Virus record (IMG/VR): IMGVR_UViG_3300044633_000423
Span: 1-33,387 of that record
DNA from: a virus
Direction: 5' to 3' (one strand)
Length of the DNA: 33,387 bases
The notes under the pieces are model-generated. The model ran no database searches. It was not told the DNA's origin and saw only the letters and a list, made by a program, of their open reading frames with translations. This document shows, one piece after another, positions 7,228-16,504 of the stretch. The position numbers were made by a program, and so were the translations under genes. Positions within the stretch are counted from its first letter, which is position 1. Each line of letters starts with the position of its first letter.

Positions 7228-10200
7228 TTATTTATACCAATCTGGATATTTAAATCCTTTTCCTTTTGTTGTTATATCAATAATACTTTCTCTTGCCATT
7301 TCTGGTGAAATATTTCCTTTTTTCAAATCATTTAATACGCGCTTTTCAATTTCTTCGCGCAATTTATCTTTTTGAACACCCGATGTTGGGAAGTTTTCTC
7401 TAATTAGCTCCCATGTTGGAGATTGCATTGATTGCGGAATAACTTCAGCTTTTTTAGCTGCATCACGATATGCATCCGCATATAATCCATACATTCCACT
7501 AGCCATACCAGATTTTGCAGATCCTTCAACAACTCCAGGAATTGCTCCTCCACCAAAAGCATGTCCAACTGGTATTCCTTTTTGTGAATACGGAGTTAAC
7601 AATCCTGCTGAAACAGCATGAGTATCAATCGTTATATCTTCTGGATGAAAAGGATCAGCTATATTGTTATAGAAATTTCTAATTTTATGACCAGATAATC
7701 CCATGTTTTTAGATATATTTTCTATGCTAGAATCTTCAAGCATATTAACTGCTCGTAACAAATTAGCGTTTGATTGCCACATTAAAGATTTTGGTTCGCC
7801 TTTTAATGTTCGCTGAATTTCTGTTAAACCACCTTCTGGTGTTAATCCATAAAAGTGACCTGGCGTAGTTTGTTCATCAAAAGATCTTATCCATGCTGCT
7901 TTTGCTGAAGAATCTGGCATGTCTTGCAATTTAGTTCCTTTAAATTCTCCGGATGGCATTATTGTATTTTGATGATTTCGCCATATATCGGCTAATCTAT
8001 CTGCTTGCTCAACATTTTGCATCCAATCCATTCCTGGAGATAATCTTGCAAGAACACCTGCTGATGCTTCAATTGGAATATCATACGCATTTGACATGTC
8101 ATTTGCCAAAGCGTTTGCGCCTTTGTACCAATTGCCAGATCTTTTAAAGAAATCATCTTGTGATTGTTTTGCTAAATATGACAAGTTGTCACTGATATAA
8201 TTTTTATAATCTTCAAATCGCGCATCAGTTGATCTTTTTCTTGACGGCATATATTCAGCCATCAATTTCATATTTTTTTCAAATGCTTCTGGGTTTGATC
8301 TCATTATTTCAGAATTAATTATATATTCTGGTGTTGAATGAAATCCCATTTGTTCAGCAGCAATTGCAGTTGGATTTGCAGTTGATATGCGTTGTCCAAG
8401 TTTTAATCCTTCTTCTGGTTCTGTAATTACTTTTTTCTCTCTAGTTGCTCCAATTTTACCAAGTTGTGATTTTGGACTATTAATTGAACCAAGTGTTGCT
8501 GGACTAATTTCTGGAGCAAACGGCATTGCACCTGTTTGCGCAAGACCAGCAAACTCCATTCCTGCTTGAGCTTTTTGTGCATCAGTTCTGAATATTGGAT
8601 GCTCCATTGCGTATAGCGGATAACTTTCTTCGTCATAACCAGCATCTTTAGCGGCTGCAAGTTCTGCATCTGTTAACTGATCTGTTGCAATTGCATACAT
8701 ATCGTTTAAATGCTTGCCATAACGCTTTGCCGCTTCAACTGGATGCAAGATTGTCGATGCAATCATTGAGTCATTGTCCTCAAAGTTTTGCTTTTCACGC
8801 ATGTCATCAAAGTGCGCCATCGCTCTGCGATACAAACGCTCGTGCGCTGGATCTTCAAATTCTGATACTGAGCCACCATCAGCAAATGGCATACTGTATT
8901 CTAGTTGCACTTGACGACCAGCACTGTTGTGATCGGCTGGTTCAAAATAACTTGCGCTTAAATTGCCATCACCTACTTTGCCATTATAGCCGGCAGTGTA
9001 CCCAGACAACCCATCACTGTACTTTGTGTGCAAACCTTGCAAACCAAGTGACGCACGACCTTCGCCAACAGGAACTGAACCAGTAAGATTGCCAAGGTAA
9101 ACACCTTCGGCTTCCATTGGTTTAATCATAGTGGCGTTAAGATTAACGCCTTTGCCAACGTCCACACCATAATCAGCAATGAGCGTGTGCAAATCTTTAT
9201 CACGATCACGATCACCTTTTGTTGTGGTGTTGTAATTGATACGCGCCTCAGTCTTGCCCATCTTTTTTGAGCCGCCTGTGTTTTCCATCAAATCATCAAA
9301 ATGTTGCATGGCTTGATGATATAAACGCAATTGATCTGTATCATCAAATGGTAAATCGCCTACAACAGAACCGCCTTCAGCGTAACAAGTATCCACTTCC
9401 CCTCCTTCTGCCCACTTAACCTTGTCTGCCCAGTACGCGGCACTGCTTTTGCCTTTGGCAATGTTCTTTGCATGACGTGCCTTGAATGATTCACGCTTTG
9501 CTGTCATGCGATCTGACTCACCTTCTTTTGGCTTGCCTGCTGTTTCAGCACCTTGCTCACCGAACCGAATAACCTTCTCTTTGCCATCAACCATTGTTTT
9601 AACAATATGTGACTTGGTTGGATGGTTTGGCGTGCGTTGTGGTTTGTCTAACTGCAAACTGTCTTTGTCTACTGAGCCGCCTTCTGCGTAGCGAGAATCC
9701 CATCCCCATTCACGAATAGAATCGCCATTAGTGAATAACTGACGCGCAGGAACTTTCTTGCTAAGTATTTTGTAATTACCACCAAGCGCACTTTCACCAT
9801 GTTCTTTTGCGTACTTTTTATCAAGCGCAACCCAATCGCCATGATTGATTGATAATGGCTCAATCGTTTCTTCTGGTAATGATGCAAGTCTATCACGCTC
9901 GTTTGATGCCCATTCATACCAATCAGACTTATTATCAAAATCAGCATTTTTTGGCATGCGTCCACGTTTCATATAGTTTGCTAAATCTTTTTCAAGTCCT
10001 GCAATTTTTTCACTGTTGCTTTGCATTTTAGGCACAGCACGGTAAATAGAAACTTTTTCATTTGGCTTGTCTTTTAGACGCTGTGCCATTGCAAATAGTT
10101 GTGCGTCTTCTGGTTCGCCAGTTCCATAGTATTGATTTGCTTGTGAAGAATACACATCACTTGGATAAATAGCGTTTTCATTAGCGGTTAAGTCATGAAG

Positions 10201-13161
10201 TGGCGCACCAGAATCGCCAAGTGGTGCAGAATGTTCACCAACGTAATCCTTGTATTTACTTAGTGGATCCATGCTAAGTGAAGGCCCATTACCTTCATAA
10301 TACTTATCTTGCAACTCATCCAAGCTACCAGCACGATATTTAGCTTTTGATTCAAATGGAATCATGTACGAATCGCCATGCTCATCTCTAACTTTTACGG
10401 CATCATAACCAAGAGCTTTTCCAATTCGTCCTCTATCGGCTTGAAGTTTCCATGATGATTCTGCCATGTCTGGTATGCCAGTCACGCGCATAACTTCTTC
10501 ATGATTCATATTCCAAGGCGTAACATCTTCTGCAATTGCTGGATACAAAATGTTTTCAATGTCATCCTCAGATGCTTCTGGATAATGACGACGCAATAAA
10601 TTCATTGTTTCATCATATTTATCCCCAAAATCATGACCAATTTTATTTTCATTAACGTAATAATTTGAAATTTTATCGCCATGACTTAATGCAGCATGTC
10701 TATCTGGTGTTGCAAAAATTGCATCGTATAATCCTTCGCGTTTTATTTTTGGTACAAACTCATTTGATCCATGATGTAACTTTAAGGCTTTAATTGCTAA
10801 TGAAGGCCCATTACCCTCATACTTATAAATCAAGTCCTCTAATGGAATATCAGACAACTTACCACCAGCAAGTGGATAGTTTTCACGACGTTGCGCCATG
10901 TCCATATCAAGACGATCTTGTGTTGCGCGTGCTTGTGCTTCGCCTGCCAATCTTTTATAACTTTCAATTGGATTTTTATCTCTGCGCAACATTGTTTCAG
11001 CTATGCTTCTTCCATTTCTATTTGCTAGGCTTTCCATTTGCAAACGTATATCGTTATTATCAATTTCGCCTGCTTTCTTTTTCTCTAATAAAGATTGCAA
11101 CAATTCCGATTGTTGATCGTTTGATTTGTCATATATGTTTTGCCAATAAGATTTGGAAAAATCACTTAATTCAAACTCTGCTGGACTACCACCTTTACCC
11201 CAACCTTCTTGGTTTTGAATAGCGTGTTGCAATTCATGCAATACAGTGCTTCTTGCCTCTTTTGGTAGCAAAGATGGGTTTAATGTTAGATCCCCATCAC
11301 CTAAAGAACCATAAGATTTACTATTTTTTTCTTGCATAAAAACCGGCATATCCATAATGCTTTGATTTTCATAATTTTTAGTAAACCCATAAGGGTATTC
11401 ATTTTTTAATTGATCGTGTTCAAATAATCTTTTTATTCTAACTGGTGCATTTGGCGTTAAAGTGCTGGCAGCTTCATCCCAAGCTGTACTTATGTTTGGA
11501 GCCATAAATTGCCCATTTTCTCTGTTTACCCATTTATTTAATGGGATAACATGCGACATTTCTTTATCACTAATCTCACTAAACAAAGTTTTATCCGGCA
11601 TACGACCAATCAAATGCTCGCGCCACACTTCTGCTGGATCTGCGCCTTCATCTAATTTCTTAGCGGCTAATTCAGCAGCTACCTTATCCCAGTTTCTTGA
11701 TTTAGGCCCAATGAATGATAATCCTGCTGGTAAACCTTCCGTTGCCTTAACACCTGGTGCTAATGTTGTCAGTGCATCAGCAAGTGACTGCGCACGACCA
11801 CGTTTAAACTGTGGTACGTTGCTCATCTCTGGTATCTGCATTGGTGCATTGCCATAAGACCAGTTCTCAATCTCTTCTGGTGTTTTGCCCATGAGTAAAT
11901 CACCAGCACCTACGCCACCGGCTAGTGGCACCCAACTTGGAACTGTGTATTGATTGCCAACGTCACGCGCACTGCCAAGCATCTCGGCAAGTTTGCCAAG
12001 GTTCTCGTTTTGGTCTTGTGCTTTTACAATTCCACCTTGTGCGTACTTCTCTTTCAGCTCATCCAAATTACCAGCACGCTTTGTAATTTCTGGATACTCA
12101 TCACCGAACATGACGTAATTTCTTGTGCCTTTGTCAGTGCTACGCGATGTTGCGTCTAAGTATTTAATACCAGGTATGTCAATGCTGTGTAAATATTCAG
12201 CCGCCTTTTCTGGTGATCCAAGCATCTTGGCTAGTTTATGATAAGTGACCGACCCTTCTGCTCCTTTCTCAAACGCTGGTGACATGTTCTTGTACATGTT
12301 GATTTCTTCAGCAATCTTTTCCATTGCAATTTGATCTTCACGACTTGGGAAATTGTAAGTATTAGCAAACAAATCATCTGGATTAAATTCGCCATTGTCG
12401 TATTTAGATGAAATCGCGTCACGCGCATTCTGTAACTCTTGAATCTTTCTTGGTATTGCTTTGCCAACATAACCTTCAACGGGTTGATCCCAGTCTAGCA
12501 AATGATGCTCACCAAGTGGATCCATTTCTTCACGTTCTGCGTTAGGCCAGCGGATTGAGGTTTCGTAGAGGTTGCCTGTTTGTTTTATTGGCTCATCATA
12601 TATTTTAATGTTATCTCTATTTTTATCTAAAAAATCTGCAACATCTGGCCATAACCTAGCATAAGGCTTTGAATGATCACCTTCTCTATATATTTTGATA
12701 ATGTCATCAATAGATCTACTTGGATCCGTTACCAAAGATGCTAATGCTAAATTTGGTGCGCCTTTTAAATCTCTAATATCAATTGGAACACCATTTAACT
12801 CTGCTTGATAAATGACATCAGCATCTTTTGATAAATTTTTTCTATAACTTTCAGCAACTAAGGGATTTTCTGCAAAATAAAGTCCATGCCCATACGCTTG
12901 CGCACCTTCGCCTGTCCCAATCTTTGACATGTCAAAACGATCAAACAAATGTGGCGTACCATGATAGGCTTTGATCGCGCCACCAAGTCCAGCGGCATCA
13001 ATAATAAAATTAGGATCACGCATCTGCTCAGTCGTTGGCACTGCACGCACCGCTGCATCTTTTAATCCAGTTAGGAATTTCTCTGCATTAGGATAACCAC
13101 CAAGCAATTGCTCGTAGTCTTCTAAACCATATTGTTTTGCTAAATCTTTTAAGTCTGCCAT
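7228..13161 (-). CDS. Giant polyvalent protein with several ADP-ribosyltransferase-like and zincin-like modules
   Basis: A 1,977-residue multidomain protein; ATG 13161 was chosen for its AGGAG site. Modules (approximate residues): 65-365, ART-like (AYHGTPHLFDRFD, YGHGLYFAE, NYVMFGDEYPEI), as in phage polyvalent ART domains; 395-670, FIGPKSRNWD region leading to a zincin-like HELQH at 642-646; 795-940, second ART-like module (LHHGSNE, IFATPD, DEHGDSYMIPF); 995-1157, third ART-like module (VSIYRAVPK, NHGDWVAL, SIREWGW); 1175-1250, basic module with SFKARHAKNIAKGK and AAYWADKVKW; 1305-1425, beta-strand-rich module; 1460-1563, helical module shared with the 424-aa neighbour; 1600-1977, C-terminal module with KIRNFYNNIADP and ITIDTHAVSAG, recalling helix-hairpin-helix glycosylase-like phage proteins. 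Likely packaged and ejected into the host (inference). Confidence 0.8.
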   Translation of the reverse strand: MADLKDLAKQYGLEDYEQLLGGYPNAEKFLTGLKDAAVRAVPTTEQMRDPNFIIDAAGLGGAIKAYHGTPHLFDRFDMSKIGTGEGAQAYGHGLYFAENPLVAESYRKNLSKDADVIYQAELNGVPIDIRDLKGAPNLALASLVTDPSRSIDDIIKIYREGDHSKPYARLWPDVADFLDKNRDNIKIYDEPIKQTGNLYETSIRWPNAEREEMDPLGEHHLLDWDQPVEGYVGKAIPRKIQELQNARDAISSKYDNGEFNPDDLFANTYNFPSREDQIAMEKIAEEINMYKNMSPAFEKGAEGSVTYHKLAKMLGSPEKAAEYLHSIDIPGIKYLDATSRSTDKGTRNYVMFGDEYPEITKRAGNLDELKEKYAQGGIVKAQDQNENLGKLAEMLGSARDVGNQYTVPSWVPLAGGVGAGDLLMGKTPEEIENWSYGNAPMQIPEMSNVPQFKRGRAQSLADALTTLAPGVKATEGLPAGLSFIGPKSRNWDKVAAELAAKKLDEGADPAEVWREHLIGRMPDKTLFSEISDKEMSHVIPLNKWVNRENGQFMAPNISTAWDEAASTLTPNAPVRIKRLFEHDQLKNEYPYGFTKNYENQSIMDMPVFMQEKNSKSYGSLGDGDLTLNPSLLPKEARSTVLHELQHAIQNQEGWGKGGSPAEFELSDFSKSYWQNIYDKSNDQQSELLQSLLEKKKAGEIDNNDIRLQMESLANRNGRSIAETMLRRDKNPIESYKRLAGEAQARATQDRLDMDMAQRRENYPLAGGKLSDIPLEDLIYKYEGNGPSLAIKALKLHHGSNEFVPKIKREGLYDAIFATPDRHAALSHGDKISNYYVNENKIGHDFGDKYDETMNLLRRHYPEASEDDIENILYPAIAEDVTPWNMNHEEVMRVTGIPDMAESSWKLQADRGRIGKALGYDAVKVRDEHGDSYMIPFESKAKYRAGSLDELQDKYYEGNGPSLSMDPLSKYKDYVGEHSAPLGDSGAPLHDLTANENAIYPSDVYSSQANQYYGTGEPEDAQLFAMAQRLKDKPNEKVSIYRAVPKMQSNSEKIAGLEKDLANYMKRGRMPKNADFDNKSDWYEWASNERDRLASLPEETIEPLSINHGDWVALDKKYAKEHGESALGGNYKILSKKVPARQLFTNGDSIREWGWDSRYAEGGSVDKDSLQLDKPQRTPNHPTKSHIVKTMVDGKEKVIRFGEQGAETAGKPKEGESDRMTAKRESFKARHAKNIAKGKSSAAYWADKVKWAEGGEVDTCYAEGGSVVGDLPFDDTDQLRLYHQAMQHFDDLMENTGGSKKMGKTEARINYNTTTKGDRDRDKDLHTLIADYGVDVGKGVNLNATMIKPMEAEGVYLGNLTGSVPVGEGRASLGLQGLHTKYSDGLSGYTAGYNGKVGDGNLSASYFEPADHNSAGRQVQLEYSMPFADGGSVSEFEDPAHERLYRRAMAHFDDMREKQNFEDNDSMIASTILHPVEAAKRYGKHLNDMYAIATDQLTDAELAAAKDAGYDEESYPLYAMEHPIFRTDAQKAQAGMEFAGLAQTGAMPFAPEISPATLGSINSPKSQLGKIGATREKKVITEPEEGLKLGQRISTANPTAIAAEQMGFHSTPEYIINSEIMRSNPEAFEKNMKLMAEYMPSRKRSTDARFEDYKNYISDNLSYLAKQSQDDFFKRSGNWYKGANALANDMSNAYDIPIEASAGVLARLSPGMDWMQNVEQADRLADIWRNHQNTIMPSGEFKGTKLQDMPDSSAKAAWIRSFDEQTTPGHFYGLTPEGGLTEIQRTLKGEPKSLMWQSNANLLRAVNMLEDSSIENISKNMGLSGHKIRNFYNNIADPFHPEDITIDTHAVSAGLLTPYSQKGIPVGHAFGGGAIPGVVEGSAKSGMASGMYGLYADAYRDAAKKAEVIPQSMQSPTWELIRENFPTSGVQKDKLREEIEKRVLNDLKKGNISPEMARESIIDITTKGKGFKYPDWYK
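10280..10299. repeat. DNA repeat at a module junction of the polyvalent gene, copy 1
   Basis: A 20-base sequence, 19 of 20 identical to 10802-10821. Each encodes the linker peptide YEGNGPSL just before the start of a new module. The identity at DNA level is unusual within a gene whose modules are otherwise diverged. Confidence 0.8.
10802..10821. repeat. DNA repeat at a module junction of the polyvalent gene, copy 2
   Basis: Second copy of the repeat at 10280-10299, about 520 bases away in the same orientation; the two bracket the second ART-like module. Confidence 0.8.
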
Positions 13162-13170
13162 GGTCAACTC

Positions 13171-14445
13171 CTAGTAATTATGTGGCGCATCAATTGATGC
13201 AACGATGTCGTCTACTTTCATAGGATCGTACATTGTTGGTGGTGTGCCGACAAGTCCACCGTTGGCAAAGTCTTTCTTTAAATACTTGTTGTATCGTGCA
13301 TCAAGTGCTTTTAATGCTTTAGCATCAGTAAACTGTTCGTATTGTTTTAACAAATCATCAAGCTCTCTATCTTTAGCACTTTTTAACATGTGAAAGTATT
13401 CATTCTTACCAGCGGTGCTGTTAATTACTCGTGCTAATTCTTCTGGATTGTCAACATTACGACTTAAATATTCATGAAATCTTGGCAAGTCTTCAATCCC
13501 AAGACCCGATGCAAAGTTGGCTGCTTTTACTTCTGCATCAGATATAGGTTTATTAACTTTCATATCACCACTAATTAACCACTCACCCGTCATGTTTGGA
13601 CTAGTCTTGTATCGATAAAAACCACCAAACGGTATTTGATCTGTAATATGTGCTTCTTTAGGAATTAATATGCCTTTTTTATTTATACCACGCTCATTAG
13701 CTAGTGTTTGCCAATCCACATCTGCTGGAAATTCAACTTCTGCCCATTGATGCTCAAATGGTCTATATACGGGAGGTTTGCCACCTTTTCCAATATGCGT
13801 TGCAATAGGAACATCACCAGCATGCCAACCAGGTCTATACGCTAAAGGTCCAAGTATTGATTTAACTTTATATGCATTTTGAGTTGCCGGTGCGCCTGCT
13901 TCAGCCGCAACCCATTCGTTCATTGGCACAGGTTTATCTGCATTTACAAACAATGGGTAAAGCGTATCTGGATCATTTTCTTTTGTTCTAAATAATTTAT
14001 AAGCGTTGACAGTTTTTTCTGGAATGTTAACTGTGCCAAGTGTTCCGCCTGCTGAACTTGGTGCAAATGGCATTGATCCAGTTTCAGCTAACCCTGCTAA
14101 ATCAAGTCCTGCTTGTACCTGCTCATTCATTGACGGAACTATACCTGTTTGGTACCAAGAGCCTTCATCTTCTAATGCTTGATTAGGAATACCTGCGGCT
14201 ATACGCATCTTTTCTTGCAACCAATCACCTGCACGCTGTAACGCTTCGGCTGGATGTCGAATAGACGATGCAATAACGGAATCATTTGGATCAAAATTAC
14301 TATTCTCATACGCACGCTTTAGTCTAGCTAAGTCGTCTGCATAACTTTGGTCATCTTGTGAATTTACTTCACCACCATCAGCATAATAATATTTATTGAA
14401 AAGCTCACTAAGAGCATTAGAGGGATATTGTGGATTATATTGCAT
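13171..14445 (-). CDS. Second polyvalent-type protein with RPGWHAG module
   Basis: A 424-residue protein between the large terminase (11-base overlap at its start) and the giant polyvalent gene. Residues 21-27 are YADGGEV and 393-399 FANGGLV, the same motif repeated in the giant protein. Residues 53-142 match giant-protein residues near 1463-1563: NDSVIASSIRHPAEA versus NDSMIASTILHPVEA, and LAETGSMPFAP versus LAQTGAMPFAP. The middle (about 150-300) has LAYRPGWHAGDVPIATHIG, FEHQWAEVEFPADVDW, and FYRYKTSPNMTGEWLISGDM. I recognise this pattern from phage and plasmid polyvalent proteins but cannot name an activity. A helical C-terminal part follows. It is probably a virion-associated or co-packaged partner of the giant protein (inference). 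Confidence 0.75.
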   Translation of the reverse strand: MQYNPQYPSNALSELFNKYYYADGGEVNSQDDQSYADDLARLKRAYENSNFDPNDSVIASSIRHPAEALQRAGDWLQEKMRIAAGIPNQALEDEGSWYQTGIVPSMNEQVQAGLDLAGLAETGSMPFAPSSAGGTLGTVNIPEKTVNAYKLFRTKENDPDTLYPLFVNADKPVPMNEWVAAEAGAPATQNAYKVKSILGPLAYRPGWHAGDVPIATHIGKGGKPPVYRPFEHQWAEVEFPADVDWQTLANERGINKKGILIPKEAHITDQIPFGGFYRYKTSPNMTGEWLISGDMKVNKPISDAEVKAANFASGLGIEDLPRFHEYLSRNVDNPEELARVINSTAGKNEYFHMLKSAKDRELDDLLKQYEQFTDAKALKALDARYNKYLKKDFANGGLVGTPPTMYDPMKVDDIVASIDAPHNY

Positions 14446-15985
14446 AAGGATTCACTCGCTCACGTTTTGGCTCACGTCGCTCGTCGATGTCCTTTGCTAC
14501 CGGTAACTCAAACCATCCATCGTCTTTGAGATAGATGACCGCCTGCGTGAACGTATCGACATAGTCGTCGTGTTCTGCCACTGGAAATTTTGCCAGTTGT
14601 TTTAAAAATGCAGCCGCCCAACTAACGGGTTGACCACGATTCTTTTTAGACTCTGGGATCCACAACAAACCCAACTCTAATGTCGGTGCAGCTTGGTGTG
14701 CGCGTGAAATCTTGTCTGCTTTACCGGGATTATAACCCACTGCTGGAACTTTCGCCAATCTCAGATCCTGCAAAAGTGATTGCCCACTTGCCTTGGCTTC
14801 CACTAGGATTCGATCCGGTCTGCGTGCGCGTGAATGTGGTGACTCTTTTGACATCCCGCCATACTCTGTTGTCCAATCCTTGATTGCCTTGGCACGCAGA
14901 TCTGGATAACTGAGATGCTCATCCCAAGCATCAATGAGCATCGCGTTGCGCTCGCCATTGTGCGTAAACATTGCCCACACGGTGCAAGCCGTTGGATCGC
15001 CTGTTGTCTTCTCGGTGAACGCGCAGTCATAAGACTGTAGGATGTACTCAAACGGAGGCAAGCCATCATCTGCTGACCATAAGCCAAAGTATTTGGTCTT
15101 GAGGATACCACCACCACTCGGTGTTGGATCTTGTTGCAACTGACCAGCACTGCCATACGAACCAAGCAGCTGTTTGAGCATAGTGATCTCTTTCTCACCA
15201 AACCGCTCTGGACAAATCAGCTCGCCTTTTATTTTGCGCGGATCATACGAACCTAAGATTGTTTTGCGATGTTTCCCGTCCCACTCTGCGGGAATACAGA
15301 TATGCTCCCAACCTTTGATGTCGTTTAAGATATGACCGCTAATGTCTTGCTCGTGCAGACGTTGCATGACGACAATCATTGCGTCGGTCTTGGGATTGTT
15401 CAAACGTGTTGACCACACCATGTCAAACCATTCGAGATCTGATTCACGCATTGCTTCCGACTGAGCTGCTTGCGCTCCGTGAGGATCGTCGCAAACAAGC
15501 CGCGAACCTCCGTCGCCTGTAACACTGCCTCCAACAGACGTTGCGATACGATAACCCGTTTTGTCATTCTCGAAACGTTGCTTGGCGTTCTGATCCCCCG
15601 TAAATTTAAACATGTGACCCCAGCGTTCTTGATACCAGCTTGACTGCAAAAGTCGTCGTGTTTTCAAGTTATCGCGAGTGGATAATGTTGAAGAATAAGA
15701 CGCACAAAGATATTTCTGAGCGGGATCTGTGATCCACTCCCATGCAGGCCACATGACTGACACAATCGTTGATTTAGAGTGACGAGGAGGAATGTTGATT
15801 AGCAGTCGATGTATCTCGCCAGCACTGACTGCTTCAAGATGCTCGCAGATTTCCTCGATGTGCCATGACTCCATGAATTGAATGCCTGGCTCAACCACAT
15901 GCCATGACTGTTTAACAAATTCATAGAGTGAAGCAGACGCTGCGCGTCGTGCCTTCTCAGCCTTAACCTTTTCGAGCAGTGTCAC
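14435..15985 (-). CDS. terL: Terminase large subunit (packaging ATPase-nuclease)
   Basis: A 516-residue protein with both terminase domains. The ATPase has a deviant Walker A, NIPPRHSKST (64-73), a Walker B region RLVCDDPHG (162-170), and the segment GYRIATSVGGSVTGDGGSRL leading into it. The nuclease has acidic residues in SYDCAF (Asp320), VEAKASG (Glu396) and EHDDYVDTF (Asp473-477), which fit the RNase H-like metal site. It would cut concatemers and drive DNA into the procapsid through the portal. The start is GTG 15985, overlapping the small-subunit stop as GTGA, so translation is probably coupled. Length is normal for the family. Confidence 0.93.
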   Translation of the reverse strand: MTLLEKVKAEKARRAASASLYEFVKQSWHVVEPGIQFMESWHIEEICEHLEAVSAGEIHRLLINIPPRHSKSTIVSVMWPAWEWITDPAQKYLCASYSSTLSTRDNLKTRRLLQSSWYQERWGHMFKFTGDQNAKQRFENDKTGYRIATSVGGSVTGDGGSRLVCDDPHGAQAAQSEAMRESDLEWFDMVWSTRLNNPKTDAMIVVMQRLHEQDISGHILNDIKGWEHICIPAEWDGKHRKTILGSYDPRKIKGELICPERFGEKEITMLKQLLGSYGSAGQLQQDPTPSGGGILKTKYFGLWSADDGLPPFEYILQSYDCAFTEKTTGDPTACTVWAMFTHNGERNAMLIDAWDEHLSYPDLRAKAIKDWTTEYGGMSKESPHSRARRPDRILVEAKASGQSLLQDLRLAKVPAVGYNPGKADKISRAHQAAPTLELGLLWIPESKKNRGQPVSWAAAFLKQLAKFPVAEHDDYVDTFTQAVIYLKDDGWFELPVAKDIDERREPKRERVNPYAI

Positions 15986-16491
15986 GCACTCGCCTTTTGA
16001 AGTAGCGCATGCATCGTATCCAGCTCATCATCGCTCAAGCCTTTGAAGTCGCCAGCGGTTTGTTGCGTGTTGTTGATCTGAATGGCGGTATCAATGTCTT
16101 TGCCTAGGATCGTTTCCTTTCCTTTTTGCAGTGCATTCTGCGCTTGCGTGTGTTCTTGGATGGTAATTGTTTCATCAATCTTGCGCATCATTGTTGAAAG
16201 ATTCTTCATCGTTGAACGCTTGAAGAACTCTAAGTGTTTAAGCCTATCATCAATTTCATTTTCAACAATGTCTTTTGCTGTTGAAGTTAAAGTTGAAATT
16301 TCTGACTGAACCCGCACAGAATCTACCACCAGATGTTGAAGTTTTTGCTTTTCCCATCCTTCTGTTTTTGCTCTTTTTGAGATTGTAGCGCGATCAATCC
16401 CCACCTCATTTTGAATCTCATTCAGACTCTTGCCGATCTCAAAAAGCACCTGTGCTTTGCTCCAGTCCTCTAAAGTCGCCCTCTTTCCCAT
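15982..16491 (-). CDS. terS: Terminase small subunit
   Basis: A 169-residue protein. The N-terminus holds a helix-turn-helix (LFEIGKSLNEIQNEVGIDRA, then TISKRAKTEGW) of the kind used by small terminases to bind pac or cos DNA. Residues about 55-125 form a long charged helix suited to ring assembly. The end, FKGLSDDELDTMHALLQKA, is the short C-terminal segment expected for large-subunit contact. I chose ATG 16491 because AAGGAGG precedes it; upstream in-frame ATGs lie inside phoH and lack a site. It is followed by the large subunit with a 4-base overlap. Confidence 0.85.
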   Translation of the reverse strand: MGKRATLEDWSKAQVLFEIGKSLNEIQNEVGIDRATISKRAKTEGWEKQKLQHLVVDSVRVQSEISTLTSTAKDIVENEIDDRLKHLEFFKRSTMKNLSTMMRKIDETITIQEHTQAQNALQKGKETILGKDIDTAIQINNTQQTAGDFKGLSDDELDTMHALLQKASA

Positions 16492-16504
16492 AACTGCTAC
16501 CTCC

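Noticed and set aside
7228-13161. The 1,977-aa gene as several genes fused by assembly error
   Set aside because: The frame is continuous without internal ribosome binding sites at module borders, and linkers with shared motifs join the modules, as in known polyvalent proteins.
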